Shown in pieces: positions 1-10,524 of a stretch of DNA of 64,000 nt. A program made the translations under genes and the position numbers. The DNA is from Massospora cicadina. Taxonomy: Eukaryota; Entomophthoromycota; Entomophthoromycetes; Entomophthorales; Entomophthoraceae. The notes beneath the pieces were generated by a model. That model saw only the letters and a list, made by a program, of their open reading frames with translations. It searched no databases and had not been told where the DNA came from. Location: the NCBI GenBank assembly GCA_022478985.1, contig JAKSZP010012313.1:1-64000 (forward strand). Reading direction: 5' to 3'. Numbering within the stretch: position 1 is the first letter of the stretch; every line of letters begins with the position of its first letter.

Positions 1-2122
1 TGCTTACCTGGGAATATTCCTGGATGAGGGCTTCAAGCGCGCGTGCATCTTTGTTATTAGACACCCTCACCACGCAATCATCTGCAAATGCCATCATCTT
101 GACTGGGGTTTGGCCTGGCACATGGACCCCAGTGAGGTGGGCATTCACATTTCGCAGTAGTGGGTCAAGGCTGAAGTTGTATAAGAGTGGGCTGAGGGGG
201 TCCCCTTGTCGCAGGCCCCTTTGAGGGCGGACTACTTCCGTTAAGAAGCCTGGGCCGCGCACTGCCATTGTTGCAGATTCTGTGAGCAGCATCACCCAGT
301 TAATGAAGCAGGGGGGTAGTCGGTATTGATAGAGGCAGGCCCTAAGGTATTCCCAGTTTATTCTATCATAGGCCTTTTGTTGGTCCAAGAATACAAGTGC
401 CCCAGAGGCTGTGGACTGACACACATTAGCCACAGAGTGCACGTTATCCCAAATCAACCTTCTGGGGATGAAACCGAATTGTTCTGGGGAGATGGTGGCA
501 GATGCTACAGTCCCTAAATGGTTAGCCATGATTTTGGTTAAAATTTTGGTGTCTGTGTTTGTTAGAGAAATGGGGCGCCAGTTGGCTAAGTCAAGCCTAT
601 CCCCTTTCTTGAAGAGTGTGACAGTAAAGGCCTCATGTCCTCCTGGTAGGAGGCGCATTTCCAACAGGCTTTGGTTGAGTGAGGCTAGTAGCAATGGGGA
701 AATATATTTAAAATATTTTTTGTAGAACTCATATGGAATGCCATCTGGGCCTGGGCATTTTCAGTTTGGCGCACTGCGAATGGCTGTCCATAATTCGTTC
801 GGAGTAATTAAATTCATTATTTCTGGTTATCAGAAAATGGTGCGGATATGAGCTCAGTCAAGAAATTCTGCCATTTTGGCTGGCTGAATTGGTTCGGCTC
901 AGTATAACTCAGAGTAATATCTTTGCATTTTGATTGCCACTTCAGCTGGCGTATCCATAATAGAATTATCTGATCTTTGCATCTGTGTGCAGGCCACGCG
1001 TTTTGGCGTGGTGCAAAATTTTTTGAAGAAGTATGCTTTGCACTTGTTGCCTTTAGTGATGCATGTGTCCCTGTATTGGACACAAACCCAATGTTTGTGC
1101 TGCCTTTAGCGCGTTGAGGTGGGCGGCTGCCTCCGCCCACTTCTGGCCCCATGCAGGGCTATATCCTGTGGCTGGAATGTTGGACTCCAAGTGGGCCAAT
1201 TCTGCCAGCGCATGCAATATAACCGCCGATGTTGCTCGTGAGCGTCTGGAGGAGAGATGGCGATAGTGGCGGATGGTGTCTTCTTTGAAAGTTGCCCATG
1301 TGGAAATGGCGTCTGCACAAAACGGTGAAACAAACGATTTTGCCAAAGTTGCCTCTTCCACCCATGTGGAAAATCCTGGCGACGCGAGCTTGGGGGGGCG
1401 GATTTTGCACCAATGTGGGGCCTTTGCAACTGTGACAGGTAAGTGGTATGTTATTGAGACCAGTTGGTGGTTGGAGAATTCCATTTTGTTGTTTTGAAGT
1501 GGGAGATGTGGGGTTGGAATTTCGCCGGTGCTAGAATAAGGTCGATTTGGGTCATGGACCTTAATTGGCCATTGTGGATGTGGGGACGCATCATGTTTTT
1601 GAGCAGTGGGGCATGTCGCGGCAGCACATCCATTAACCCAAGGGTGGCTTTTAGAACGCGTAGTTCTATGTGACCATGTGGGGCGTGGGGTGAGGGCGGC
1701 CACTGGTCCTTTGGTGAGGTTAGCCAACAGTTCATGTCGCCAACTAGGAAAGAATTGGGGGGTAGCGGGAGGGATTTGACCAATGAGAAAAATTCCTGAC
1801 GCTCATGTGCACCGTTTAAAGCATAAATGTTGACAATTGTGTGCGCAACATCGGCCCATGAGAAGGTGACAACGAGCACCCAGCCATTTAGGAATGTTTC
1901 TAAAGATGTAAATTTGAAAAAATTGTTTTTCTGAATTAGCACCCCACAGTGCTTCGACCAAAAGGATAGGGATGGTAGGAGCATTGTTTTCCATGCTTCC
2001 TCGGAACCTCATAGACAGTGGGACTCCTGGATGGCCAGGATATCCACGGGTAAATTGTTTTGTAAAAAAACTCAGTTTCTTAGCCCAGGATGGGGGGCCT
2101 TGAGTCCGGCGATATTCAGCGT
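1..2122 (-). pseudogene. LINE-A1 ORF2 (endonuclease and reverse transcriptase), 3' truncated by window
   Basis: The endonuclease begins at TLNIAG (2122), which carries ACG where other copies have ATG. It continues through the GDMNCW motif and the SRID-like segment typical of the AP-endonuclease fold. The reverse transcriptase follows, with the motif-A region (FLDQQKAYDRV), the GLKQGDPLSPLLYNF-like segment and an intact FADD box at about 73-92. The frame changes several times, for example near 1450, 1730 and 1985, so no full protein can be made from this copy. Its role would be nicking target DNA and target-primed reverse transcription. Confidence 0.8.
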
Positions 2123-2152
2123 CCCTAGAGTGAAGGTTTTCCCCATTGCACC

Positions 2153-3562
2153 TTAGGTGCGAGGGGGTGGGCCCCTGGGCCCACCAGCCTCTTCCAGGTC
2201 CCCACGGGCTTTCACAGCAGTGCGGGTATTAGCAGCAACGCTATCAGGGTTTTTGTTAATTTTTGCAGAAAGAGTCACATTGGCTTTGGCCTTTGCTTTT
2301 TGTTTTCCTGACGTCAGACGAATTTTTTGTGGTGCGGATAAGTTTGGTGCACTGTCGAGTGGGGCAAAATTTTTTTTGGTTGAGATAGGTCCCAGGTCAG
2401 TTTCAACTGGGGCTTGGGTGCAGCGATTGGGTGATATTGTATCTTTCATCAGATCCTCAGATTGAGTGGCCCATTCAGCATGGGCCTCCCAATCTTATTG
2501 GGTGATGGACTCCTGAGTTGCTTCCGCTGAAAAGGTCTCCATGTCCTCCTGGCGTTGTGAGTGTGGGATGGTGGTGGTGGCCTTGGCCGCTTCCTTGGCC
2601 GCAGCCCTATGGGCCTGCTTGACCTTCTTCTGCTCCTGCAGGGAGATGGGCTTTATCAATAGGTAGCAGCCTTGTGCTCCCCATGGGAAAGCCTCCTTGG
2701 TGCTTGCAGTTGGTTCGTAGTGCGCCTCTCCACTGGCCATGGCCACCGAGGGGTGCTCTTGGAATGTGACGCCCTCTTTGATGGGGCATGCATGCACCTT
2801 ATGGCCGAATGCATCACAGTGGGTGCAAATGGGGGGCGCGCTGTCCACGGTTACCCGGAATGGGTGGGTGGTATGCCCTGTGATGTCAATAAAGGTGGAT
2901 TGCGGGATCTGGGCTAGGTCCTTTGCGATCTCCTCAGTTGGGGTCAGAACTGCGATGGCTTTGCCAGTGCACAGGTGTGGCATCAGCGTGAAACGTTGCA
3001 TTTTGAAAGATTGTATTTCGCCATATGGCGAGACCATCTTTCAGGTGTTGCTCCAAAATGTCACGTTTTACCGTAGTAGGCAAAAAGTCAAACGTGAGGA
3101 AAATTTAGTTTGATTTTGTCCATCTGGTGCATTTAGTTTCGACGACCTGTTGCCCTTCAGGGAGGTCGACCACTATGTGCACCACTGCAGCCTCGTCTGC
3201 TGCTATTTTGCTTTTGAAACCTAGGTCCAGCCAACTGTGTGACATGGAGTGAGGTGCAACGTACACCGCGGTCAGGAAAATTTTGTGTACATCTTCACAA
3301 AATTTTTCCCATAGGGCCGTTTTTTGGATGTCCAGATACACACAGACTCCAAATTCCACCGACGAAAGTGGCTGGGAATGTGGCGTGTTGATGTAATGGT
3401 TGCATTGTGCTTGCCACACGAGTATCTCCGGGGAAATTGTGACCGCCAGTTTTTTTAGATTTTTTCTATTCCGCCAGATTCTCTGGGGCGTTTTCAAACG
3501 TTAGAGGCCGTGGGCCTTCCGCCTGCTCCTCTTGCCTTGCTTGCCCAACTGCTCCCAGACAT
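2153..3562 (-). pseudogene. LINE-A1 ORF1 (gag-like RNA-binding protein), frameshifted
   Basis: The ATG at 3562 starts MSGSSWASKA, as in A3 and A4, and the TAA at 2153-2155 ends the frame, giving roughly 470 codons with frame changes near 3500 and 3050. A basic N-terminus is followed by a region that looks RRM-like by pattern (a hydrophobic strand, a helix, then a GKAIAVL strand). Next comes a canonical CCHC knuckle, CTHCDAFGHKVHAC, and a charged tail rich in Ala and Lys. ORF1 proteins of this type coat LINE RNA in the cytoplasm and nucleus. The RRM assignment is by pattern only. The stop is in frame with ORF2, 33 nt before the conserved endonuclease start. Confidence 0.75.
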
Positions 3563-3622
3563 GGGCGCAGACTAATCTCCTTTATGAGATTATCAAACTA
3601 GATTTAGTCTTGAATTGAATAG

Positions 3623-3653
3623 GTTGCAAAGTGTTTGCAACGAGAAAGAAAAG
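3623..3653 (-). promoter_or_regulatory. 5' end of LINE-A1: pyrimidine start plus hairpin
   Basis: The element begins CTTTTCTTTCTC and is followed by arms GTTGCAAA and TTTGCAAC around a CAC loop. The same arrangement occurs at the 5' ends of A3 and A4, and with different stems in LINE-G and LINE-F. Internal promoters at the 5' end are usual for LINEs. A role in transcription start or translation is inference. Confidence 0.6.
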
Positions 3654-4604
3654 ATTGGTACATTGTTTTCTAGATGGTCAATTTCAGCCAAGGTGTGCTT
3701 GATAATGGCTGAAACTGCTTTGTGTCTTCTAGATGATGTATGTTTAATTTGTTGGGTTGTTAGTTTTTTGAAATTTTTCCAGGCGGTTAGTGGGTCTGAG
3801 CAAAAAGGTTTTTGAAAATCCTGGGTTGAGAATATTTCCTCCATCCAGGATTGAAATTCCGAGTCAGCTAAACTTTCTGGGCGTATATTGCACCATCTGG
3901 GTGCTTGGGTACTTGGTTTTGGTGGTTTTTATGACACTGAAACAAGCTGATGGTTGGAGTATTTTGATTTTTGTAGTTTTAAATTTTTGAATTTGGTGAT
4001 GGAAAATTATTGGTGCGAGTATTAGATCTATCCTTGACATAGAGACAAGTGTATCATTGTGTACATGTGGGCGTGTCATGTTTTGTATCAGGGGTTGCCT
4101 TTTTGGCAGTGGATCATATAAATCCAGGGTGGCCTTTAGTACTCAGAGTTCCACTTACCCTTGTGGTATCTCCGTTGTGTATGGCCATTGGTCCATCTCT
4201 GGGTTAATCCAGCTGTTCATGTCTCACATTATGAAAGTATTTGCTGGTAGATTTAATTGTGTTAGGGCTGTAAGAAATTCTCTTCAGTCATGTGCACCAT
4301 CCAGGGCACACACACTGGCTATTGTGTGCACTTAAGTGTGCCATGAGAAGGTTACAGTGAGTACGCAGCCATCCAGGAACGAATTTTTATTAATAAATTT
4401 AAAGCTTTGGTTCACGCGTACTATCACCCCACAGTGGAGCAACCAAAATGATATTGTTGGGAGGAGCATTTTTTCCCATTCCTCCTCCTCTTCCTGTGGA
4501 CAGTGGGTTTCCTGCACCACCAGGATATCCACAGGTGGGTTTTGTAGGAGACTCAACTTCTTGGCCCAGGACATTAAGGCCTTGAGTCCTGATATGTTCA
4601 GTGT
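3654..4604 (-). pseudogene. LINE-G ORF2, endonuclease domain and start of linker
   Basis: The conserved start is TLNISG at 4604, 33 nt after the ORF1 TGA. LSLLQNPPVDILVVQETHCP follows, in which the Glu before THCP is a metal-binding endonuclease residue by family knowledge. A segment near 3864-4079 carries MSRIDLILAP, the substrate-side motif of the domain. Frame changes occur near 4330 and 4080. The domain is cut at 3654 by A1 before any reverse transcriptase, so this copy cannot be active. Confidence 0.72.
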
Positions 4605-4615
4605 CCCTATCTCTA

Positions 4616-4638
4616 CTGAGACGCCTGATGCGCCTCAG
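4616..4638 (-). promoter_or_regulatory. Hairpin over the ORF1 stop of LINE-G
   Basis: Arms CTGAGGCGCA and GGCGTCTCAG around TCA contain the ORF1 TGA. They have the same 10-3-10 geometry as LINE-E. One pair changes from T-A in E to C-G here, one is a wobble pair, and the innermost pair is mismatched. Confidence 0.5.
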
Positions 4639-6054
4639 GAGCGGTTATCAGGGCCCCCCCAGCCCTACTCCCTCACTCATATTGCTCTCCACTGCATCTC
4701 TGCTGTGGAGAGCATAACCATGATTAGGAGTTGGGGTGTATTCTTCCCCTTTCATCGCCATAATTTTTGCTCCTCTCTTGGATTTTCTTGGTTTCAATAT
4801 ATTATTGTGGTGCACATGTGGGTTTTTATTGGCCACATTATTTTCTTGCGCATTCCATTGTTGATTTTCCTTCCCGATTGGGTTAAATTCCAAAATTTTA
4901 GGGGGTGCACTGAACCCAAATTTTGCTGCATTCAATTCTGAATTGGGTTCTGCTAAATTCAATCTGGTTGGATTGGGTGTATTGTTTTCCACGGGATCTG
5001 ATTGGTTCATGGACTTAAATTCCTCCATGTCTTCCTGGATCTGCTCCAGTGATATAGTTGATTCTTCTGAGGCCTTTGCCTTGGCCGCGGCCAGCTTGTG
5101 AGCTTTTTTGGCCATTTTTTGTTCTTTTGGGGAAAGAGGGTCAATTATTTTAAATTGCCCATGTTCTCCCCAGTTGAAGGCTTGTGTAGTATCTGTGATT
5201 TTGGCGTATGCTGAGTTGTCTTCGCCCATTTCCTCCTCACAGAATTCCATTTCTCTCAGGCCTTCTTTTATGGGGCAAGCGTGAATCTTGTGCCCAAAGG
5301 CCTGGCAGTGGTTGCATATGGGGGGTGCGCTTTCCACTGTTGCATGGAACAGCTGGGATTTTTTCCCATCAATGGTGAAGGATGCTATATGAGGGATTTT
5401 TGTAATATCCTCTACTACATCTTGGTTTGGTGAAATAATTGCTATTGCCTTCCCCATGCTAAGGGATGGCATCAGCTGGAATCTTTGCATTTCAAATTGT
5501 TTGATTTCTCCATAGGCTTCTAAGCCTTCTCGGAGATGTCTTTTGACCACTTTGTGTGCCAGTGTGGTTGGAAGATGGTCAAAAATTATGAAAATGTCTT
5601 TGGATTCAGTCCAACGGGTGCATTTTGTTGGTACCAATTGCTGTCCATCAGGAAGGTTGAGTACCACTCCGACCTTTGCTGCTTTGTTCGCTTCTTCTGC
5701 AGTTTCAAACCTAAGATCTACCCAACCTCTGCGGATAGTATGGGTTGTTAGTACACCACATGCGGGAAAAATTTATGCTGGGCTTCGCCAAACTTTTCCC
5801 ACATTGTTAGTATTTCATGCCCAGGAAAACATGTATCCCATGTTCCACCGATGACAGTGGTTGCAATTAGGATACTTCCAAATAGCTGCAGTATTTTATC
5901 AAAAAATTAACAAAACATGCAGGGGTGCCACCTCAGGTTTTTTATTTTTACTGAGATTTTCGTTTGTACCTGTGCGCTTGGTACCTTTGGGTGGTGCAGG
6001 TCTGGGTCCACTGCCTTTTACCGCGTTCGCCCAGCTCTTTACTTTATTATTCAT
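4635..6054 (-). pseudogene. LINE-G ORF1 (gag-like, CCHC knuckle), N-terminal part frameshifted
   Basis: The ATG at 6054 starts MNNKVKSWANAVKGSGP, and the TGA at 4635-4637 ends the frame used by ORF2. A long open stretch of 339 codons (5667-4648) holds an RRM-like region (FIIFDHLPTTL... then GKAIAIISP), the knuckle CNHCQAFGHKIHAC, and a Lys/Ala-rich helical segment. Upstream, 5670-6054, the frame is broken by stops. Length and order match LINE-A and LINE-E ORF1. Protein similarity is clear but partial, so this is a distinct family and not another copy of A. Confidence 0.75.
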
Positions 6055-6106
6055 ACTTATCTCACCTGGTATTTATTATCAAATTATGCTGTTTGAATCA
6101 AATCAT

Positions 6107-6140
6107 ATTACTAAAAGTGATAGTAATTGGAAAGAAAAAG
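6107..6140 (-). promoter_or_regulatory. 5' end of LINE-G: pyrimidine start plus 7-bp hairpin
   Basis: After CTTTTTCTTTCC come arms ATTACTA and TAGTAAT separated by about 7 nt (6107-6127). LINE-F has GTTACTA and TAGTAAC at the same place, so the terminal pair is A-T in one and G-C in the other. This supports a selected RNA or DNA stem. Confidence 0.55.
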
Positions 6141-7560
6141 GTCCATATGCTAAACCCTTTAGGTATATATTTTCATTATAACAGTTCCATATACTGTATA
6201 GTAAACAAGCTATACAGCCTAACCAATTATTCTATAAAACCTATAATCATGGGTGCAGATACACCTATACCTGAACAAATCTCTCTTCCATTACTTCCAC
6301 ATCCAAACATAGCTGGTGTTTTGGCTTTAACAGGAATGTGAGTGGTTGAAGCAATCCTTCCTTCTTTAGGGATAAACTGCCCAATTTCCCTTGCCATTCT
6401 CTATATGGTACGCACTGCCACTTTGCTATACTAAACCTTTAGCTCATGCTTAGCAAGTTCACGGTTTGCTATCACAAACTGGGATAAAGTAGTACCAGTC
6501 CATGACACCTGACCTCCAATAGTTGCTGTAGCTCTAAGGCCACATGAGCTTCCTCCACTTTGGTTTTTAATAGGTTGAGATTTAAATGGAGGGTGGTCTG
6601 CAGTATCACTTTAATGAATTACCCTGGACATTTTACCATAGTCACTTGGTCCCAAGGAAAAAATATCGCCATACCCTCAAGGAGGTCTTTGACATCCTGG
6701 CTATTGTTCAGGGTAAGATTATCCCCTATTCTACAGTCAACCAAAGCTATGGCGGTGGGGGATCGAATCCTAAATCCTGTAACAATCCAAAAGAATTTAC
6801 ATTGGAAATACTATTAATGGGACATAATTTTACATAAGCAATAGGGGCATTCCAAGGGACCTTGAGAGGTTTAGTGATTAAATTTGCTAATATAATAGAG
6901 ATAGATTTTCCATAAGCAGGATCCAAAAAGTCCTGGGCAGGTCAACGCTTCCTTGATGGAAGGGTTGGGTTGTCCACTAAACTCCAAAATATGATCAAGA
7001 GGGGTAAGGATTTGAATCCCCATATCTACAATAACTTGTGAGCCTGAGGTTATTGTAATAGAATGAGGGATATACAGAGAAATCCCTTCTTCAGCATCCA
7101 TAGCCTCCATGGGTAACTTGGTTTTTTCCCCTAAGACTTGGTACTCAATTTTGCAAATGGAGGATGGGTATTCAAGGAAACATATCCATTTTCAGGGCTC
7201 CTTTATTTTGATAGGGAGTTCAAATATTAATGGAATCTAATACCCTAGTAGGGACAGGTATTTTCCTTGTGATTGGTGATGCAGTTAACTTCCCGCATCA
7301 GTTGGACCCCAATAAGCAACTCATAGTTATCATTTTCTAGTGCAACGGTGGGGGCAGTAATTAATAACTTCCCAAAAAAGGGAGTAAAGCAGAATAGGCT
7401 CCTATCGCCTTAGTAAACTGACTACCTGCCATCCCATATTCAGCTTCAAGAATTAAGTCTGGAGCCATTTTTAACTTTTGGATAAGTCAGGAGGAGATAA
7501 CGTTAACTGGAGAACCAATGTCAATTATTTCCAGGACTTTAACCTTATGGACTAATACTT
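6141..7560 (-). pseudogene. Gypsy H protease, linker and N-terminal reverse transcriptase remnant
   Basis: IIDIGSPVNVISS (active-site codons at 7514-7522) is the retropepsin site, with the usual Thr of DTG replaced by Ile. The catalytic Asp is kept. A linker follows, open at 7110-6871, with SGSQVIVD, like the IPSRHQVIVN segment of B2. Near 6580, DHPPFKSQPIKN matches the segment that precedes RT fingers in B1 and B2. Beyond that (6141-6500) a partly open frame runs with KEGRIASTTHIPVKAK, which I could not place. Stops are frequent. Protease would release gag and pol products in the particle. Confidence 0.6.
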
Positions 7561-7959
7561 TGACTTGAACAACTGATGATACAAACTGGGAATTAACATC
7601 TAGTAGACTGTTGGTAGGGATTTGCAATAGCAAGCGGAGGATTCTGCTGTGGCCAAGCTCGGGGCTGTTCAATGCATTTAAAAGTTTTATCTGTCAAGGC
7701 TTGACCTTTTATAGAAGAGCTGACCACTAAAATTTGTTTGGGTAAATGACCAACATAAAAGTAAAAACTGGAGTTTTTTATTCCCTTGAATAGACAGAGG
7801 GACTTCAACCTCTGATGGTGCAGCTAACATAAAACAACCTGAGGTACTGGGGATACAGTTAGAACTAGAACAAGGGCCTTGAGGCACTTGTTTTTCGTCA
7901 GCATAGGAGCCTCTTTCCCTGAACTAATTGAACTTTGCCGACTTATGTTGTAGGATGCG

Positions 7960-9867
7960 GCAGTTGGCTACAGTGTGGTTAATTCCTCTGCAGTGAGTGC
8001 AGTATAATTCAGATTCAGGCGAATTAAGAGATGTAACGGCCAATATATGGGACCAGGGCTTGTTGATGTTAAATTGAGTAGCCCAACAGGTTTATGTAGT
8101 TCAGCCAAAATTTTCTTTATAGCCTCTTTGATATGGAGGAGGGACGCTAAGTTAGACTTCACCGCTTTAAGATAAAGTAAAATATTAGAATATGTTTAAA
8201 TGAAGAAAACGCAGCGGTGATAGCATCATCTAACGTAAGGCAATTCCCTGAAACCAGAGTTTGTGCTTTGAGTTTAAAAACGGTGAGTGAATTCGCTGAT
8301 AGTTTCCCAATTAAGTCTGATACCCATAAAGGACTGTTTTTGGTTGGTTAGGGTTAAGTCGCTCCCAAATTCTCAGAGTAGGGCCATTTTGGCATCAGTC
8401 CAAGTATGACAGTGCATCAGATGGGGGACCATAATATTCTGAGCCATACAGCTAAGACAATTAGTCAAGTGTTAAAGTTGTTGATGGCCATTCGCTTCAT
8501 CCATAGAGATTTCATAGCAATATAAAAAGGAGAAAATACTTCCCTCTCCAGGGACTTATTTTCTTTGAACGAAGGTTTGAATGTACCACTTGGGTGTTTG
8601 GAGGATGAATGACATGAGCTGATATGGGGACAGCGCTTTCACCTAATGAAGAGGCAGTATTTAAGGAATATGCTTGAGATTGAAGCAACTCTACTTGTTC
8701 CACAGATCATTAAGATCGTCAACTATTAAAAGATATTCATTAATGGGTAGCACTGAGAGCCATTTTTGTAGCAGAGAGTTGGTTTAATTGGCATATTTCA
8801 TTTTTTAAAGTGGTATTGGTGGCTTGGAGGTCAAGTTGATGTTGTTCGGTAGCAAGCACTCTTTGCTCTAATCCATGTAGCAAAGAAGGTAGGGTTGCCA
8901 AAGTCCCAAGAAGTTCATGAACAAGTAAGAAACTTCAGAGAGAGAGAAAACTCCATCCCAAGTAAGTTGGGCTCCTTGGGTGATGCGTCCTAATTGGACA
9001 TCAAGCTTTTTTATTTGTTGGATTAATGCCTGGAGGCATTCGTCAGGGATTTTAGGGTCACCACTGGGTCCTGGTTGACCTCTGGTCCCAGAGGGTCCCA
9101 TTTCTCTATCATGTCCATCATGACTGAAAGGTCCTCTTTCACAATTCTGTCCATCACAGCCAGGGGTCCTCGTTCACCTTCACTTCCATCATAACTGGGA
9201 GGTCCACGCTCACCAGGCCCTCTTTGAAACCTGGAGTTATAGAAACTATTTTGCCTTCCCTTAATTTGTAGATCAGTCCTCCAAGGTTTGGAGGCGTTCA
9301 TTGACAGAGGTGATAAATTTATTAAACTTGGCGCATACTTCATGAGTACAATCTATTACTTGATTATGTATAATGACCTCTAGTTGACTGAAATGAGATT
9401 TGAGTTCCAATCAAATAAAACTCATGACTCCTTAATCCAAGCGGCTAAGAACATCTTGTATTTCATTGATAAACTGCTGATTTTCTACAATAGCAGTTCA
9501 TTTTTCATTATCAAATTGGGAGGTAGATTGGTGGAGCTGACTGAGCTGTGAGTGTATGGTTTCCAATAGCTGCAAGTGGCTGAGTAATTCATGATTATGG
9601 AACCTTGCTACTTGAGATAATAGTATAAAATGCGATGGGCAAATTTCATAGTTAACATTCCATACGTCCAGCTCCAACTTGTTCAATATTGAGCAAAGAA
9701 CTTTGGATTAAGTTCACCATAGGAGCTGGCATGGTAAGAGATCTTCTTCTAATGGCTTGGCCCCCAGAAACAAAGGCCTCAGATAAGAGGAGCGGGAGGG
9801 CATCAGCGAAGTCAGACAGTTGTAAGGTATAATGTCTGATGGATAGAGCATGGAGGGTTACTTCCAT
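7960..9867 (-). pseudogene. Gypsy H gag with coiled coils, collagen-like tract, capsid and CCHC knuckle
   Basis: From the 5' side the order is: an N-terminal region starting MEVTLHALSIRHY at 9867; a Leu/His/Gln-rich segment that looks coiled coil (about 9600-9500); a Gly-X-Y tract (9228-9050); a second short coiled coil with IQQIKKLDVQLGRI; a capsid-like region near 8560-8260 that resembles D gag (QSFMGIRLNWETISEFTHRF); and the knuckle CTHCRGINHTVANC at 8001-7960, which is fully canonical. At least five frame changes or stops break it. Gag forms the virus-like particle and packages RNA. Confidence 0.6.
9050..9228 (-). other. Collagen-like Gly-X-Y tract inside gag of gypsy H
   Basis: Allowing one frameshift, the translation has Gly at nearly every third residue for about 19 triplets, for example GERGPP, GSEGER and GPSGTRGQPGPSGDP. 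The four triplets lacking Gly (SYD, CER, SHD, REM) each differ from a Gly codon by one base. An ancestral tract with perfect periodicity is therefore a simple reading. Confidence 0.6.
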
Positions 9868-10045
9868 AGAAGGGGGAAAAGAATATTGCAGCTGGTCACA
9901 GTATCACTGACATTTATGTGGATTGCTCAGTCACTGAGACAGTTGGCTTCACAATCTGAGGATTTTTCCAAAAAAGATTTGTTACTATACAACTTTGCTT
10001 TTAATGTTTGTTTTTTATCATTATCACTGCAAACTTGGGATGCAA

Positions 10046-10062
10046 CCTAGCAGGGAGCACCA
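10046..10062 (-). other. Primer binding site of gypsy H
   Basis: TGGTGCTCCCTGCTAGG lies five bases inside the 5' LTR end. B1 has TGGTGCTTACTACAGGG and B2 TGGTGCTCACTACAGGG at the same place. TGG is complementary to the CCA end of a tRNA. The tRNA itself cannot be named from this. Confidence 0.6.
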
Positions 10063-10066
10063 GTTT

Positions 10067-10524
10067 TGTCAGGATCCTGAGTTGGTACCACAGATCCTTT
10101 TGTTGTAAATTGGCCAGTTGACCTGAAACAAAGGGTGCTGGATACTTACTTTAGTTGCTTCTTTAAGTCAAGAAGTCTTATTAATCCAGATATCAAGTTT
10201 GGTGTGGTAAATTTTAAATTTAATGCAATTTTCGCTTAAAATTGCAAAAAGGAGAGAAAACGTAAGGTTTATCCACATAAGTCCAACTATAAATGGTTAA
10301 GTGGGGAGGTGATTTGGGGGAAATCTAAGCTTCCTAAGCTTAGATCTATTAAAGTTAACCAATAGGATATTCGGTAAAAGCATAATTGACCTGGTTGATT
10401 CGCTTGTGCTTGTCTCATAGCTCAGGTTTGAACCCTGATAGAGGGTTGAGCTTTTTGGTCAGTTTGGGATCGATTCCTGCTATCTGATGCATCCAAATTG
10501 GCTGTTCTGATGGAAATCTTGACA
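10067..10524 (-). repeat. 5' LTR of gypsy H
   Basis: On the minus strand it begins TGTCAAGATTTCC at 10524, like the LTR starts of B1 (TGTCAAGATTCTG) and B2 (TGTTAAGATTCC), and ends CCTGACA before the PBS. It is 458 bp long. The partner LTR would lie beyond the window. A perfect small palindrome, TCTAAGCTT and its complement, sits near 10325. Confidence 0.6.

Larger units (their letters stand above)
1..3653 (-). mobile_element. LINE-A copy 1 (A1), 5' end intact, 3' end beyond the window
   Basis: This is a non-LTR retrotransposon read from 3653 leftward. Its 5' end matches copies A3 (40009) and A4 (43315) exactly in layout: CTTTTCTTTCTC, a hairpin, then ORF1 and ORF2. Homology to A3 and A4 continues to base 1, where the reverse transcriptase is still in progress, so the 3' third lies outside. 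The sequence immediately right of 3653 is the interior of LINE-G ORF2, so A1 was inserted into LINE-G. It is more GC-rich than the DNA around it. Several frameshifts separate the reading frames, so the copy is probably dead. Confidence 0.88.
3654..6140 (-). mobile_element. LINE-G, 5' half only, interrupted by LINE-A1
   Basis: This is a separate LINE family read leftward from 6140. Its 5' end (CTTTTTCTTTCC, hairpin, then an AT-rich leader) aligns with the leaders of LINE-E and LINE-F. ORF1 and the start of ORF2 follow. At 3654, in the linker between endonuclease and reverse transcriptase (conserved LAEIDHLENN), it stops where the 5' end of LINE-A1 begins. The 3' half must lie left of A1, outside the window. 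On its right it abuts the RT region of gypsy H, so it was inserted into H. Confidence 0.82.
6141..10524 (-). mobile_element. Ty3/gypsy element H, 5' LTR to RT start, truncated by LINE-G
   Basis: Read leftward from 10524 this is an LTR retrotransposon: LTR (10524-10067), primer binding site, gag with a zinc knuckle, aspartic protease, the linker shared with gypsy B and D, and the first part of reverse transcriptase. At 6140 it is interrupted by the 5' end of LINE-G, and the rest is outside the window. Stops and frame changes are frequent, so it is old. The PBS and the LTR start resemble those of B1 and B2, so it belongs to the same broad group. Confidence 0.75.

Noticed and set aside
24..1497. 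Open frames on the plus strand over LINE-A1
   Set aside because: They are antisense shadows of ORF2. The minus strand carries the endonuclease and RT motifs.
6141..6500. Frame with KEGRIASTTHIPVKAK as an enzyme gene fragment
   Set aside because: It is in line with the pol frame of gypsy H and interrupted by stops. I could not match it to an enzyme family with confidence.
10046..10062. Naming the primer tRNA from TGGTGCT
   Set aside because: The match beyond CCA cannot be tied to one tRNA without the tRNA set of this genome.
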